Origin: Anaerosolibacter carboniphilus
Lineage (GTDB): Bacteria > Bacillota > Clostridia > Peptostreptococcales > Thermotaleaceae
DNA length: 64,000 nucleotides
NCBI RefSeq assembly: GCF_014205875.1
Contig: NZ_JACHEN010000007.1
Location: forward strand, 1 to 64,000
Direction: 5' to 3'
Shown: one piece after another, positions 17,750 through 26,549 of the stretch
How the letters are laid out: each line of letters opens with the position of its first letter
How positions within the stretch are numbered: the first letter of the stretch is position 1
Translations under genes and position numbers: made by a program
Notes under the pieces: model-generated
Databases searched by the model: none
Seen by the model: only the letters and a program-made list of their open reading frames with translations
What the model was told of the DNA's origin: nothing

Positions 17750-18322
17750 TTAGTGGTCGTGGTGCTCTTCAGCGGCTTCTGCAATAGCTTTCGTTTCATG
17801 AACGGTACCTCGCGGATGCTGTGGTGGTGCATAAATAGAATACAGTTTAAGTGGTTTATTGCCTGTATTGATCACATTGTGCCACTTTCCAGCAGGTATG
17901 ATGATCGCAAAATCATCATAGACTTTTTCTTGAAAATCCAACTTATCTTTTCGGTCACCCATTTTAACAATTCCTTGACCTTCTTCAATACGTATGAATT
18001 GATCAAGGTTGGGATGAATCTCTAAACCTATGTCTTCCCCAACCTTGATGCTCATCAAAGTAAGTTGCAAATGGCTTCCTGTCCATAAAGCGGTACGAAA
18101 AGTATCGTTTTGCTTAGTAGCCTCCTCAATATTAACTACAAAGGGTTCTGGTCCATAATCCTTTAATTTAGTAAGCTGTTTCGAAAAGTCTGCGTTATAC
18201 ATTGAGGTGTTAACCCAGCTAGGATATAGGTAAGGGCTATAAACATGATACGTATTGTGTGGGTTATAAAATGGTGTATTCACATAGTAAGGACATGGAT
18301 ATGGTTTATAAACATTATACAT
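17750..18322 (-). CDS. Cupin-domain protein with Tyr/Pro-rich N terminus and His-rich tail
   Basis: 190 residues from the ATG at 18322, which follows AAAGGA by nine bases; ATGs six and three codons upstream are possible. Residues 1-45 are rich in Tyr, Pro and Asn (NVYKPYPCPYYVN...). The cupin core has both motifs: LEIHPNLDQFIRIEEGQG and IIPAGKWHNVINTG. The C terminus is EEHHDH. Such N termini occur in spore-coat proteins of Clostridia, so a coat-associated metal-binding protein is plausible. Function unproven. Confidence 0.8.
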   Translation of the reverse strand: MYNVYKPYPCPYYVNTPFYNPHNTYHVYSPYLYPSWVNTSMYNADFSKQLTKLKDYGPEPFVVNIEEATKQNDTFRTALWTGSHLQLTLMSIKVGEDIGLEIHPNLDQFIRIEEGQGIVKMGDRKDKLDFQEKVYDDFAIIIPAGKWHNVINTGNKPLKLYSIYAPPQHPRGTVHETKAIAEAAEEHHDH

Positions 18323-18359
18323 ATTGTTCATTCCTTTCATAGTCTTATAAAATTATCCT

Positions 18360-18527
18360 ATGCCCTATGTTAAGAAAATGTGTTTTGATCCACAGGAATA
18401 TTGTGATATGGCAGGGGATGGTTCCTTGACATACTATGATTTCAACGAAGTTGTGTATATGCTAACTGCTACATACCATGGATGTGGAGTAGTGTGTAGT
18501 GAAGATTGGGAAGAAATAGTCTCATAA
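18360..18527 (+). pseudogene. 55-codon frame containing the dispersed MLTAT repeat
   Basis: An open frame of 55 residues (MPYVKKMCFDPQEYCDMAG...) with an EF-hand-like stretch DMAGDGSLTYYDF and the segment YMLTATYHGCGVVCSEDWEEI. No ribosome-binding site precedes it, so it may be a relic. The YMLTAT segment recurs at 20866-20955 and 37620-37700 (there with an internal stop). The rest of 18341-18811 shows only the hairpin at 18759-18788. Confidence 0.4.
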
Positions 18528-18758
18528 TAGAGATTCTAGAGGACTTCAAACAAATACTAAAGTGTATTGATAAGATATGATCATCATATGACACATTAAC
18601 GGAAAAACATGGCAGTATAAAGAAGGAAGATTCAAAAAATAAAAATCATAGGCTTTGATGAAAGGCCTAATAGAGAGAGGAATATTTATTATACGGTCAT
18701 AAAAGTAGCAGATGAGTTTGTAATTTAAACGAGAACCGTGCCAAGGAGAATATGAAAA

Positions 18759-18788
18759 GAATCTTAAATCTGCGTCGGCTTAAGATCC
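18759..18788. terminator. Hairpin near the 3' end of the minus-strand membrane protein
   Basis: GAATCTTAA (18759-18767) and TTAAGATCC (18780-18788) pair with one mismatch. TTTTT follows on the plus strand and TTTTC on the minus strand. It could end transcription from either side. Confidence 0.5.
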
Positions 18789-18811
18789 TTTTTAGTACAT
18801 AAAGCAATAAT

Positions 18812-19261
18812 TCACGATTCATTATGATTGGCTTTGTGGCGGGTTTTCTTTTTCTCTATTTGGATAAGGCTACCAAACCCGATGATACTGGTAAACAGAG
18901 AAATTCCTATGCTATATACACCTAGGATGCTAATCATGGCTAAAGGCTTGCCCTTCACTAGGATATATAGAGCGCCGGCGATACCTATCAGCAGGGTCAC
19001 TATGAAGCAGAGATTGGGGGTTAAAAATTTTTCAATAGCGTTGTATATCATGATGAGTGCCACAACAAATAAAAGATCTATATTTAATAATAGCTTGATG
19101 ACAGGTAAGAAGAAAACGAAGCGGTTGGATATACCTAATGCATATTTGCCATATTCCACGAGTGCAGCTATATTCAGTAAAAAGAAAGCAGAGAAACCTG
19201 CCAAGCCTATATAATTGATAAAAACGTGACTGCTTGTTGATAGCTGAAATAGTTTTTTCAT
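18812..19261 (-). CDS. Small integral membrane protein, unknown function
   Basis: About 149 residues; the second of two ATGs (19261) is preferred because GAGGGGG sits 9 bases before it, against 3 bases for the ATG at 19267. Four hydrophobic segments are visible (for example INYIGLAGFSAFFLLNIAAL and FFLPVIKLLLNIDLLFVVALIMI). The C terminus is basic (EKKKTRHKANHNES), probably cytoplasmic. No family recognised. It stands alone. Confidence 0.65.
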   Translation of the reverse strand: MKKLFQLSTSSHVFINYIGLAGFSAFFLLNIAALVEYGKYALGISNRFVFFLPVIKLLLNIDLLFVVALIMIYNAIEKFLTPNLCFIVTLLIGIAGALYILVKGKPLAMISILGVYSIGISLFTSIIGFGSLIQIEKKKTRHKANHNES

Positions 19262-19664
19262 TTGCATTTCCCCCTCAAAACCAAAATAAAGCTAAGTCAT
19301 ACAACATAATCCATATCCATTTGAATCATATCTAAATGTTAATATATATTTGCTTGTCCATAAAAATATGACAAGAAATAAAAGTCATAGAAGAATCGCA
19401 TATATAGTCATGCCTAAATAAGAATCACTCTTCTGATCTGTAGGATACTATATACGATTAGGTGGATTTTTATGTATTTCGAAAAAGAGAAGAATTTCCT
19501 GGACAAACGATTATTGTCCACAATAAAAAGCCTGTACATTTTTTGTGTTTATTAAGCTGCTTCAAAGGTATATATAATTTAAATTCATGAATTAACAAAA
19601 AGGTATAAATTATTAACTTGGGTTAGTAAAATTATGAATCGAAAATTTGCACAACTCAAGTTAA

Positions 19665-19805
19665 TTACTATACAGAGATAATAAAATAGAAATAATTGAA
19701 ACCTTTGAAGCAGAAGATACCTATTCAATTGAGCAGCAACAGCAAGGATGGCAGGCCATCTTAGATAATTTTAAAAAATATACGGAAGGAACCTCATCAA
19801 GATAA
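19665..19805 (+). pseudogene. C-terminal fragment of an AHSA1/SRPBCC-domain protein
   Basis: The frame reads ...NKIEIIETFEAEDTYSIEQQ QQGWQAILDNFKKYTEGTSSR and stops at 19803. This matches the end of AHSA1-like SRPBCC proteins, where QGWQAILDNFKKYVE is characteristic. A stop at the fragment's start and no upstream domain show the gene is truncated. These genes often sit beside PhnB-like VOC genes, as here. The rest of 19268-19958 shows no gene. Confidence 0.65.
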
Positions 19806-19958
19806 CATATAAAAGAGTAAGACCAATAATGATGATGTACATTTAAGGTATTGCATACTTTGTATCTGGAGATAGTTTTGGTAGTATATTAGATCCATTT
19901 AGGTTAAATGGTCAATTGTGGCTAAAAATAGGATAGACGTAATAAGGAGGATAATACT

Positions 19959-20840
19959 ATGCAGAAAATAATTCCACATTTATGGTTTGACAAAGAAGCA
20001 GTAGAAGCTGCCAAATGGTATGTCAGTTTGTTTGAGAATTCGAGGATCATTAATATTGCTACGATTCCAGATACCCCATCAGGAGATACTGAACTTATTG
20101 ATTTTCAACTTGCTAATCTTAGATTCTCAGCAATCAGTGCAGGTCCGTATTTTACATTCAATCCAGCGGTTTCTTTAATGGTAGCTTGTAGTACTAGAGA
20201 AGAGGTGGATAGATTACATGCTAATCTGTCTTCTGGTGGGACAGAACTCATGCCTATAGGTGAGTATCCGTTCAGTAGACGGTATGCATGGGTACAAGAC
20301 AGATATGGTCTAAGCTGGCAACTCATGTTAGTTGAAAATGTGGAAGAACATCAAAAAATAAGACCGACATTACTGTTTACTGGAGACGTATGTGGTAAAG
20401 CTGAAGATGCGATTGACTATTATGTTTCAGTTTTTGAAGAATCTAAGAAAGGCTTCATAAACCATTATGCAGTCGGTGAAGCAACAGATACAAGGGCAAA
20501 AACAAACTATGGAGAGGTGAATATCTGGGGAACTCAATTAATAGTTATGGATCATGGATTTGGTGGAGATTTTACTTTTAATGAAGCTTTTTCTTTCATG
20601 GTACTTTGCGAAAACCAAGAAGAAATAGATTATTTTTGGGATAAACTTTCCTTTGTTCCAGAGGCTGAACAGTGTGGATGGGTCAAAGATCAATTTGGAT
20701 TGTCTTGGCAGATTACACCTACTCATATGAACGAAGTTTTAGTGAAAGGTACAAAAGAAGAAGTAAAACGTGTGACAGAGGCATTTTTGAAAATGAAGAA
20801 GTTTGACCTAGCTGCACTGGAAAAGGCACAGTTAGGGTAG
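19959..20840 (+). CDS. Two-domain VOC-superfamily protein, PhnB-like
   Basis: 293 residues made of two PhnB-like VOC repeats: residues ~1-127 (IIPHLWFDKEAVEAAKWYVSLF ... YAWVQDRYGLSWQLM) and ~132-275 (TLLFTGDVCGKAEDAIDYYVSVF ... CGWVKDQFGLSWQI). Each repeat carries the WVxDxFGLSWQ signature of the family once called 3-demethylubiquinone methyltransferase-like. AAGGAGG precedes ATG. No catalytic function can be assigned; the family includes metal-dependent enzymes and binding proteins. Confidence 0.85.
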   Translation: MQKIIPHLWFDKEAVEAAKWYVSLFENSRIINIATIPDTPSGDTELIDFQLANLRFSAISAGPYFTFNPAVSLMVACSTREEVDRLHANLSSGGTELMPIGEYPFSRRYAWVQDRYGLSWQLMLVENVEEHQKIRPTLLFTGDVCGKAEDAIDYYVSVFEESKKGFINHYAVGEATDTRAKTNYGEVNIWGTQLIVMDHGFGGDFTFNEAFSFMVLCENQEEIDYFWDKLSFVPEAEQCGWVKDQFGLSWQITPTHMNEVLVKGTKEEVKRVTEAFLKMKKFDLAALEKAQLG

Positions 20841-20865
20841 TTGCTTTAATAGCAAACTGCCCGTG

Positions 20866-20955
20866 ATATGTTGAATTACAAGAGTGACTCGTATATGCTA
20901 ACTGCAACACACCATCCATGTGGAGTGTGTCGTGAAGATAGTGAGGAAATAGATT
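20866..20955 (+). repeat. Copy 2 of the dispersed MLTAT repeat
   Basis: Reads in frame as ...SDSYMLTATHHPCGVCREDSEEID then stop, closely matching the 3' part of the frame at 18360-18527. Similarity to copy 3 (37620-37700) continues on into the terminator that follows each, suggesting one mobile or duplicated intergenic unit. Confidence 0.55.
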
Positions 20956-20990
20956 AAAAAAACTATATTATGATTTTAAGTGAATAGGAA

Positions 20991-21023
20991 AAAATCCCTC
21001 AGCTGAATTAGCTGAGGGATTTT
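20991..21023 (+). terminator. Terminator after the VOC gene (CCCTCA family)
   Basis: AAAATCCCTCAGCT pairs perfectly with AGCTGAGGGATTTT, loop GAATT, followed by TTTT. It belongs to a family with the same CCCTCA...TGAGGG core at 27878, 28727, 29743 and 37744. Confidence 0.88.
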
Positions 21024-21199
21024 TTCCTATTTTAAATGGGGATGAAATTTCTCAGAATAGAGGCGGTTGATTTCTAAGAGTCTCGCTGAGAAATAAAAAA
21101 GTGGTTTAAATCGGGGAATCTTCATGGGAATACCGCTAAGTTTTTAGGCTACAATAATTATTGATTGAAAAGATATTCTAAAAACTTACATAAACCCTA

Positions 21200-21256
21200 T
21201 TGACTTAAAAGTCAATGAAGTTTATACTATAAATACATTATTGACTTTTAAGTCAA
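21200..21256 (+). promoter_or_regulatory. Second TetR promoter flanked by two mirror-image operators
   Basis: TTGACTTAAAAGTCAA (21200-21215) and TTGACTTTTAAGTCAA (21241-21256) are exact reverse complements. The promoter TTGACT (21200-21205) and TATACT (21223-21228), 17 bases apart, lies over operator 1 and before operator 2. The design parallels the TetR promoter at 12435-12489 and predicts autorepression. The rest of 20841-21281 holds only the repeat and terminator. Confidence 0.75.
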
Positions 21257-21281
21257 CGATGTAAGATAGGGGGGAAAGTGC

Positions 21282-21947
21282 ATGGTACGAAAGAATAAAG
21301 ATGCTGAATTTATTTGTGAATATGAAGTCAAAGACCATAAAATCATGACCATGGAAGAGGAGAAGCGTGAACGAGTTATCGCAGCAGCATTAAAGGAATT
21401 CAATAAAGGGTACCATTTAGCAAATATAGATGAAATCATCAAAGAAGCAGGAATATCCAAGGGGTTGATCTTTCACTATTTTGGCTCAAAAAGGGGGTTG
21501 TTTCTATTTTTGCTGAAATATTCTGCTGAAATTATGAACAATGAATATTCTAAGGTCATTTTAAGCAGTAGAGATTTTCTGGAAAATGTCAGGGTGGTAT
21601 CTAAGCTTGCCATGGAAATGACATTTCAGTATCCAATCATGTTTGGATTTGTAGCGAAAGCGATTTTTGTTCTTAATGAGGTTTTTCCTGAGGGTTTACC
21701 TAAGGATATACCTAATTCTAATAGAACACTGCTACAGCAAATTCTTAAAAAATCTGATAAGGCATTGTTTAGAGATGATATTGATTATGACAAGGCGCAA
21801 AACATTATTATGTGGACGGCGAATGGTTTTTCTGAAAGCCTGCTTCAATATGGAGATGAAGCGGAAAACTATAAAATTCATATTGACGAGATAATGAAAG
21901 AATTTGAAGAATATGTGGAACTGCTTCGCAAGCTGATTTATAAATAA
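21282..21947 (+). CDS. TetR-family regulator of an ABC exporter
   Basis: 221 residues; AGGGGGGAAA precedes ATG. About 22 extra residues precede the DNA-binding domain, whose HTH reads NIDEIIKEAGISKGLIFHYFGSKRGLFLFLL. The ligand-binding domain occupies the remainder. The ATPase gene starts 22 bases downstream, so this repressor very likely controls itself and the ABC exporter from one promoter. The ligand is unknown, probably a compound the transporter handles. Confidence 0.9.
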   Translation: MVRKNKDAEFICEYEVKDHKIMTMEEEKRERVIAAALKEFNKGYHLANIDEIIKEAGISKGLIFHYFGSKRGLFLFLLKYSAEIMNNEYSKVILSSRDFLENVRVVSKLAMEMTFQYPIMFGFVAKAIFVLNEVFPEGLPKDIPNSNRTLLQQILKKSDKALFRDDIDYDKAQNIIMWTANGFSESLLQYGDEAENYKIHIDEIMKEFEEYVELLRKLIYK

Positions 21948-21969
21948 AACGGTAAGGAGGAACAATAAT

Positions 21970-22668
21970 ATGTTTATTGAAGTTTCAAATTTGAAGAGGA
22001 GCTATACAACTGGGGTCGTTAAAACTGAAGTGTTGAAGGGCATCGCAATGAATTTAGGAAAGGGGGAAATCGGTGTTATTCTAGGACCCTCCGGCTCAGG
22101 AAAATCCACACTGATGAATATCCTCGGCGGCATTGACCGCGGTGACAGCGGCCGGGTCTCTGTTGACGGGGTAGAGATAAACAATTTGAATGATGATCAG
22201 TTGACGGATTATAGACGTGAGGATATTGGTTTCGTCTTCCAGTTTTATAACCTGGTTCCCAACCTTACAGTGGGGGAAAACATTGAAGTCGTTTCCAACA
22301 TCAGCAAATCACCTCTGAACATTGATGAAGTTTTAGCGGCGGTGGGAATGCAGGATAAAAAGCACCGCTTCCCCAGGGAACTGAGCGGCGGTGAGCAGCA
22401 ACGGGTCTCCATTGCCAGGGCGATTGTCAAGAATCCAAAGCTGCTGCTTTGTGACGAGCCAACCGGGGCCCTTGATTTTTCAACTTCTCGAAGCATCCTA
22501 CAACTTCTGCAGCAGGTGAACAAAAAATACGGAACAACCATTTTGATGATAACCCATAATGCTGCGATTGCCGCTATGGCCAACAGAGTATTTAAGGTGA
22601 GGAGCGGAGAAATCGTAGAAGCAGTGGTGAATCAAGTGACTGTTCCTGCGGAAAGGATTGAGTGGTAA
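21970..22668 (+). CDS. ABC transporter ATP-binding protein, MacB/LolD type
   Basis: 232 residues. Walker A GPSGSGKST (39-47), Q-loop VFQFYNLVPNLTV, signature LSGGEQQRV (138-146), Walker B LLLCDEP (158-164) and the switch His in MITHNA are all intact. It powers the FtsX-like permease encoded next; the stop TAA overlaps the permease ATG (TAATG). GC content is visibly higher than in surrounding DNA, hinting at a different origin. Confidence 0.95.
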   Translation: MFIEVSNLKRSYTTGVVKTEVLKGIAMNLGKGEIGVILGPSGSGKSTLMNILGGIDRGDSGRVSVDGVEINNLNDDQLTDYRREDIGFVFQFYNLVPNLTVGENIEVVSNISKSPLNIDEVLAAVGMQDKKHRFPRELSGGEQQRVSIARAIVKNPKLLLCDEPTGALDFSTSRSILQLLQQVNKKYGTTILMITHNAAIAAMANRVFKVRSGEIVEAVVNQVTVPAERIEW

Positions 22669-24911
22669 TGGCGCTAAATAAGAGAGTTTTTCGGATATTG
22701 AAAGAAAACATACTGCGATATATTGGTATTCTTATGCTTATCATCCTTGGAAGCTATACGTTTGTTTTGGCGGCAGGGCTTTCACAGAATCTCGATACCC
22801 TGGTCACCACGTTTACAGAGAGACATATGCAGGAAGATCTATCCTTTTCAACAGATAGAGCTATTTCTGATAGGGCAGAATTAGAAAAAGGGTTTAACGC
22901 TATCATCGATGAGTATATGAGCTTTGACGCTAAACTGTCCGACACCCTTACCCTGCGGCTCCTCAGTGAAACAGAAAAGCTGAACATCCCCGCTATTATA
23001 GAGGGACGGGGGCTTTCAGGTTCAGGGGAGATTCTACTTGACCCTGCCTTTGCCGAAGCGAACGGCTATTCTGTGGGAAGTCAAATAGAAGCAGCGGGTA
23101 AACAATTCACTGTGGTGGGTTTTGTATCCTTGCCCCACTATATCTATCCGTTGAAAAACGTATACGATATCATGGTTTCACCCGATAATTTTGGTGTAGG
23201 TGTTATAAACCGCGAGGAATTTGCGGATATAGACAATGCTGCCACTATTTATTCCGTCAGGTTTCATGACAGAACCCAAAGTCTCAATAAACAGGCGACG
23301 CAACTTCGGGAGCGCTTACACGCAGAAGGCATAACAGAGTCTGATTGGATTGACATTATGAACAACAAACGGGCAAGAATGGCTTGGGCATCTATAACCG
23401 GTTTAAAAACCATGAGTGTCCCGCTACCTGCGGCAATGTTTCTTTTGTGCTGTTTAATTATCGGCATCACGATATGGCGCATGATACGCCATGAATCGGT
23501 GATCATCGGAACATTCTACGCCCAAGGCTACCGGAGGCGTGAGTTAATGCGCCACTATATGGCCATTCCTCTGCTGCTGGCTATTGGGGGCGGCGTGATT
23601 GGAAGCGTATTGGCGCTGCCGTCCATTGAACCGTCAGTTATGGCTATGGTTTCATACTATAATGTTCCCGTTACAAACATTGAACTAAGTGCTTTGAATG
23701 TCTTAATTGGAATACTGACACCTGTGCTGTTTTTGGGTGCCAGCAGCTATCTGGTTATCCGTTTGGAATTGAAACGTTCTCCGGCGGAGCTTATGAAGGG
23801 TGACAAACAAAAAACCAAGGTTAACGCATTAGAGCGGGCGTTTAAGCTGGAAAGATTTAAGTTCAGCACAAAATTCAAGCTGCGGGAGCAGCTAAGAAGC
23901 ATCTCACGGCTTTTGTTTCTGTTCTTGGGTGTTACCAGCGCGTCTGTCCTCATGCTCTTTGGTTTCACTATTATGAACTCCATGAACCATGCATTCAACA
24001 CCGTTTCAGACGTATACCAGTTTGAATACGAATACGCCTTCAGAGATCTACAATTCGGTGAAGCACCGGAAGGAGCAGTGGCCTTTAATGCAGGAAGGTT
24101 CTATCCTGAAAACAACGAGGGAATTGAGTTTTATATAACTGGGATAGAGTCAGATTCAACGATTGTGACGCTGAAGGATAGTAAAGGAAATCCCATTTCT
24201 AATAACCAAACAAATATCACAAAGCCTTTGGCCAACCGATTGGGAATTAAGGCCGGGGACACCGTAACCTTCATAAACAAAGAGAATGGGAAGCCCTACA
24301 CCTTTCATATTGATGCTGTTGCCGATTCCTACGTCGAGCAATTTATATATGTGCCAATAACAGAGTTTAACAAAAAACTGGGGTTTCCGGAAAACAGCTA
24401 TATGGGGCTTTTTAGTACAAAAAAACTTGATATTCCTGACGAAAAGCTATCAGGAGTAAAATCCATGAGCGAGGTTAGTGGAATGGATGAACTGTTAGGG
24501 CAGATGGTTTCCATGGTAGCATTGATGACTATTGTCTCCAGTATTGTGGCCTTGATTATTCTCTATCTTGTAACTTCGTTGATTATTGAGGAAAATAGAA
24601 ACACCATATCGCTTTTCAAGGTATTTGGCTACCGCCGTCGAGAGATTAAGTCCATGATACTAAACAGCTCCACCTTTGTCATAGTAGCTGGATTTATTAT
24701 CAGCATTCCTATTATGGCAGCGTCGATGGATGCAATGTACGGCTATCTTGGCAAAATGATTAATTTAGTGCTGCCAACCATTATTAGTCCTCTTTATGTG
24801 GTTGTCTGCTTCGTGGTCATCATGTTAACCTATCACCTTAGCAAGCTGCTGTGTGCAAAGAAGGTGAACACAATTTCCATGAGTGAGGCACTAAAAGCAG
24901 GAATGGAATAG
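22668..24911 (+). CDS. ABC transporter permease with two FtsX-like domains
   Basis: 747 residues from ATG 22668; a GTG at 22662 lies inside the ATPase gene. One N-terminal membrane helix (~20-38), an extracytoplasmic domain, three helices (~255-370), a second set starting near 420, another extracytoplasmic domain, and three final helices (~618-730). SLFKVFGYRRREIKSMI is a typical FtsX-domain coupling motif. MacB-like permeases of this kind export peptides, lipids or antibiotics or act as mechanotransmitters. Substrate unknown. Confidence 0.88.
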   Translation: MALNKRVFRILKENILRYIGILMLIILGSYTFVLAAGLSQNLDTLVTTFTERHMQEDLSFSTDRAISDRAELEKGFNAIIDEYMSFDAKLSDTLTLRLLSETEKLNIPAIIEGRGLSGSGEILLDPAFAEANGYSVGSQIEAAGKQFTVVGFVSLPHYIYPLKNVYDIMVSPDNFGVGVINREEFADIDNAATIYSVRFHDRTQSLNKQATQLRERLHAEGITESDWIDIMNNKRARMAWASITGLKTMSVPLPAAMFLLCCLIIGITIWRMIRHESVIIGTFYAQGYRRRELMRHYMAIPLLLAIGGGVIGSVLALPSIEPSVMAMVSYYNVPVTNIELSALNVLIGILTPVLFLGASSYLVIRLELKRSPAELMKGDKQKTKVNALERAFKLERFKFSTKFKLREQLRSISRLLFLFLGVTSASVLMLFGFTIMNSMNHAFNTVSDVYQFEYEYAFRDLQFGEAPEGAVAFNAGRFYPENNEGIEFYITGIESDSTIVTLKDSKGNPISNNQTNITKPLANRLGIKAGDTVTFINKENGKPYTFHIDAVADSYVEQFIYVPITEFNKKLGFPENSYMGLFSTKKLDIPDEKLSGVKSMSEVSGMDELLGQMVSMVALMTIVSSIVALIILYLVTSLIIEENRNTISLFKVFGYRRREIKSMILNSSTFVIVAGFIISIPIMAASMDAMYGYLGKMINLVLPTIISPLYVVVCFVVIMLTYHLSKLLCAKKVNTISMSEALKAGME

Positions 24912-24930
24912 AAAAAGTCTATCTCTATTG

Positions 24931-24957
24931 AGGCCGCAGTAAAAGGTACTGCGGCCT
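24931..24957 (+). terminator. Terminator of the ABC exporter operon
   Basis: AGGCCGCAGTA (24931-24941) pairs perfectly with TACTGCGGCCT (24947-24957) around AAAGG; the T-run is short (CAAACTTTAGTTTTT). Confidence 0.75.
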
Positions 24958-25083
24958 CAAACTTTAGTTTTTAGCAGTACAGCCATATTGATCATTTATG
25001 AAAAGGGTAGACTAGTAGATGTTCATATCAAAGGTATTTGATATTTATAGTTATTGAGAAGAGCTGCGTACATTCGTTACAAC

Positions 25084-25112
25084 TTGACTTGTTAGATATC
25101 TTATTGTAAACT
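25084..25112 (+). promoter_or_regulatory. Promoter of the queuosine operon
   Basis: TTGACT (25084-25089) and TAAACT (25107-25112) separated by 17 bases. The predicted start near 25119 lies about 12 bases before the riboswitch aptamer, as expected for leader RNA control. Confidence 0.6.
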
Positions 25113-25130
25113 TAGAAAGTAAAAATAATA

Positions 25131-25173
25131 CAGACAGTTCGTAACCATCCTGTCTATAAACAAAACTAGGACC
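25131..25173 (+). promoter_or_regulatory. preQ1 class I riboswitch aptamer
   Basis: P1 pairs AGACAG (25132-25137) with CTGTCT (25150-25155). The loop TTCGTAACCATC matches the UCGxxGUAACC pattern of known preQ1-I aptamers. The A-rich tail ATAAACAAAACTAGGACC can fold back to form the H-type pseudoknot. It lies upstream of queuosine precursor genes with an intrinsic terminator 30 bases later, so bound preQ1 should stop transcription. I recognised it by eye, not with a covariance model. Confidence 0.78.
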
Positions 25174-25203
25174 TAACTATCAGTTTAAGTAGTTATTTTG
25201 TTT

Positions 25204-25226
25204 AAGGGCATTTATGCCCTTTTTTA
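25204..25226 (+). terminator. Riboswitch expression-platform terminator
   Basis: AAGGGCA (25204-25210) pairs with TGCCCTT (25215-25221), then TTTTTA. It directly follows the preQ1 aptamer, leaving 221 bases before queD in which I see no other element. A weaker stem AACTA/TAGTT at about 25175-25194 lies between and may be part of the switch. Confidence 0.75.
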
Positions 25227-25447
25227 TTTGCAAAAAACTATTGAAATTGAACAAGTATAATTTATAAAACCTCGAAAACATACAGGAATCATAATAAAAA
25301 AATGGGATTAACAACCATAGTACCAGGTGAAGTTCTAATTGGGGTGAGATATACTCCTATAACCTAAATAATAGTTTTATACTTTCAAAGAATCGGATGC
25401 TGCTATTACGCGAATAAGTTTTTAAGCTAAGATTAGGAGGAAAAAAT

Positions 25448-25891
25448 ATGTATATTTTGAAGGCTGAGCATAGTTTTGATAGCGCTCATTTTCTTGCGAA
25501 ATACGAAGGAAAATGCGGAAACATTCACGGTCATAGATGGAAGGTTGAAATTGAGATACAGTCAGAAGCATTGGTTAACGGCGGTCAACTGGACGGTATG
25601 GTAATAGATTTTGGAGACTTGAAAAGGGATGTTAAGGCTATGGTTGATTATTATGACCATGCACTCATAATTCAGAAGGGGACGATGAGGGAAGAAACCT
25701 TGCGTTGCCTTAGGGAAGATGGATTTCATATAATAGAAGTTAATTTTAGACCAACAGCAGAAAATTTCGCATTTATATTTCATGAAACAATGAAAAATAA
25801 GGGTTATAACGTAAAAAGAGCTATAGTCTATGAAACACCTACGAATAGTGCTGTATATGAAGAAAGCGGGGGCAATTCAAGTGGATTTTAA
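25448..25891 (+). CDS. queD: 6-carboxy-5,6,7,8-tetrahydropterin synthase
   Basis: 147 residues. Zinc ligands His14 (FDSAHF), His27 and His29 (NIHGH) and catalytic Cys23 (KCGNIHGH) are present. It converts dihydroneopterin triphosphate to carboxytetrahydropterin, the second step of preQ0 formation. AGGAGG precedes ATG. First gene after the preQ1 riboswitch, overlapping queE by 11 bases. Confidence 0.94.
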   Translation: MYILKAEHSFDSAHFLAKYEGKCGNIHGHRWKVEIEIQSEALVNGGQLDGMVIDFGDLKRDVKAMVDYYDHALIIQKGTMREETLRCLREDGFHIIEVNFRPTAENFAFIFHETMKNKGYNVKRAIVYETPTNSAVYEESGGNSSGF

Positions 25892-26546
25892 GGTGGTTGA
25901 AAAGTTTGTCAGCATTAATGGAGAGGGTCGCCATTGCGGGCAACTGGCAGTATTCATAAGATTTTCAGGTTGCAATCTGAATTGTAGCTATTGTGATACA
26001 GCTTGGGCTAATGAAAAAAATGCACCCTATGAGTTAATGTCATCAAAGGATATTTATGAGTATATCAAATCAACTGAGGTTAGGAATATAACCTTAACAG
26101 GAGGAGAACCTCTTTTGCAAGAGGGAATCATTGAACTATTGAAAGTTTTATCTAAGGATAAAGAGCTTCATGTTGAAATTGAAACCAACGGAAGTGTATT
26201 ATTGGATAAATTTTCGAATATAGCAAATCCCCCGAGCTTCACTATGGATTATAAGCTGCCTTCAAGTAATATGGAAAACAGAATGGTATTAGACAATTTT
26301 AATTATTTAACGAGTAAGGACACCATCAAATTTGTATCAGGGAGTATTGAGGATTTAGAGAAAGCTAAAGAATTAATAAACAAATATAATCTAGTAGATA
26401 AAACTAGTGTATATATAAGTCCGGTGTTTGGAGAAATTCATTTAGACAGTATCGTGGAATTTATGAAAAATAATAAAATGAACGGGGTTAACTTACAGGT
26501 ACAGCTCCACAAGATAATATGGGAGCCGAGCAAGAGGGGGGTATAA
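25881..26546 (+). CDS. queE: 7-carboxy-7-deazaguanine synthase, radical SAM
   Basis: 221 residues from GTG 25881, preceded by GGGGG eight bases earlier; an earlier in-frame ATG (25830) lies deep inside queD. The cluster motif is CNLNCSYC (Cys31, Cys35, Cys38), preceded by SINGEGRHCGQLAVFIRFSG. LTGGEPLLQ binds SAM. It contracts the pterin ring to carboxy-deazaguanine. The stop is 3 bases before folE. Confidence 0.94.
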   Translation: MDFKVVEKFVSINGEGRHCGQLAVFIRFSGCNLNCSYCDTAWANEKNAPYELMSSKDIYEYIKSTEVRNITLTGGEPLLQEGIIELLKVLSKDKELHVEIETNGSVLLDKFSNIANPPSFTMDYKLPSSNMENRMVLDNFNYLTSKDTIKFVSGSIEDLEKAKELINKYNLVDKTSVYISPVFGEIHLDSIVEFMKNNKMNGVNLQVQLHKIIWEPSKRGV

Positions 26547-26549
26547 TAT

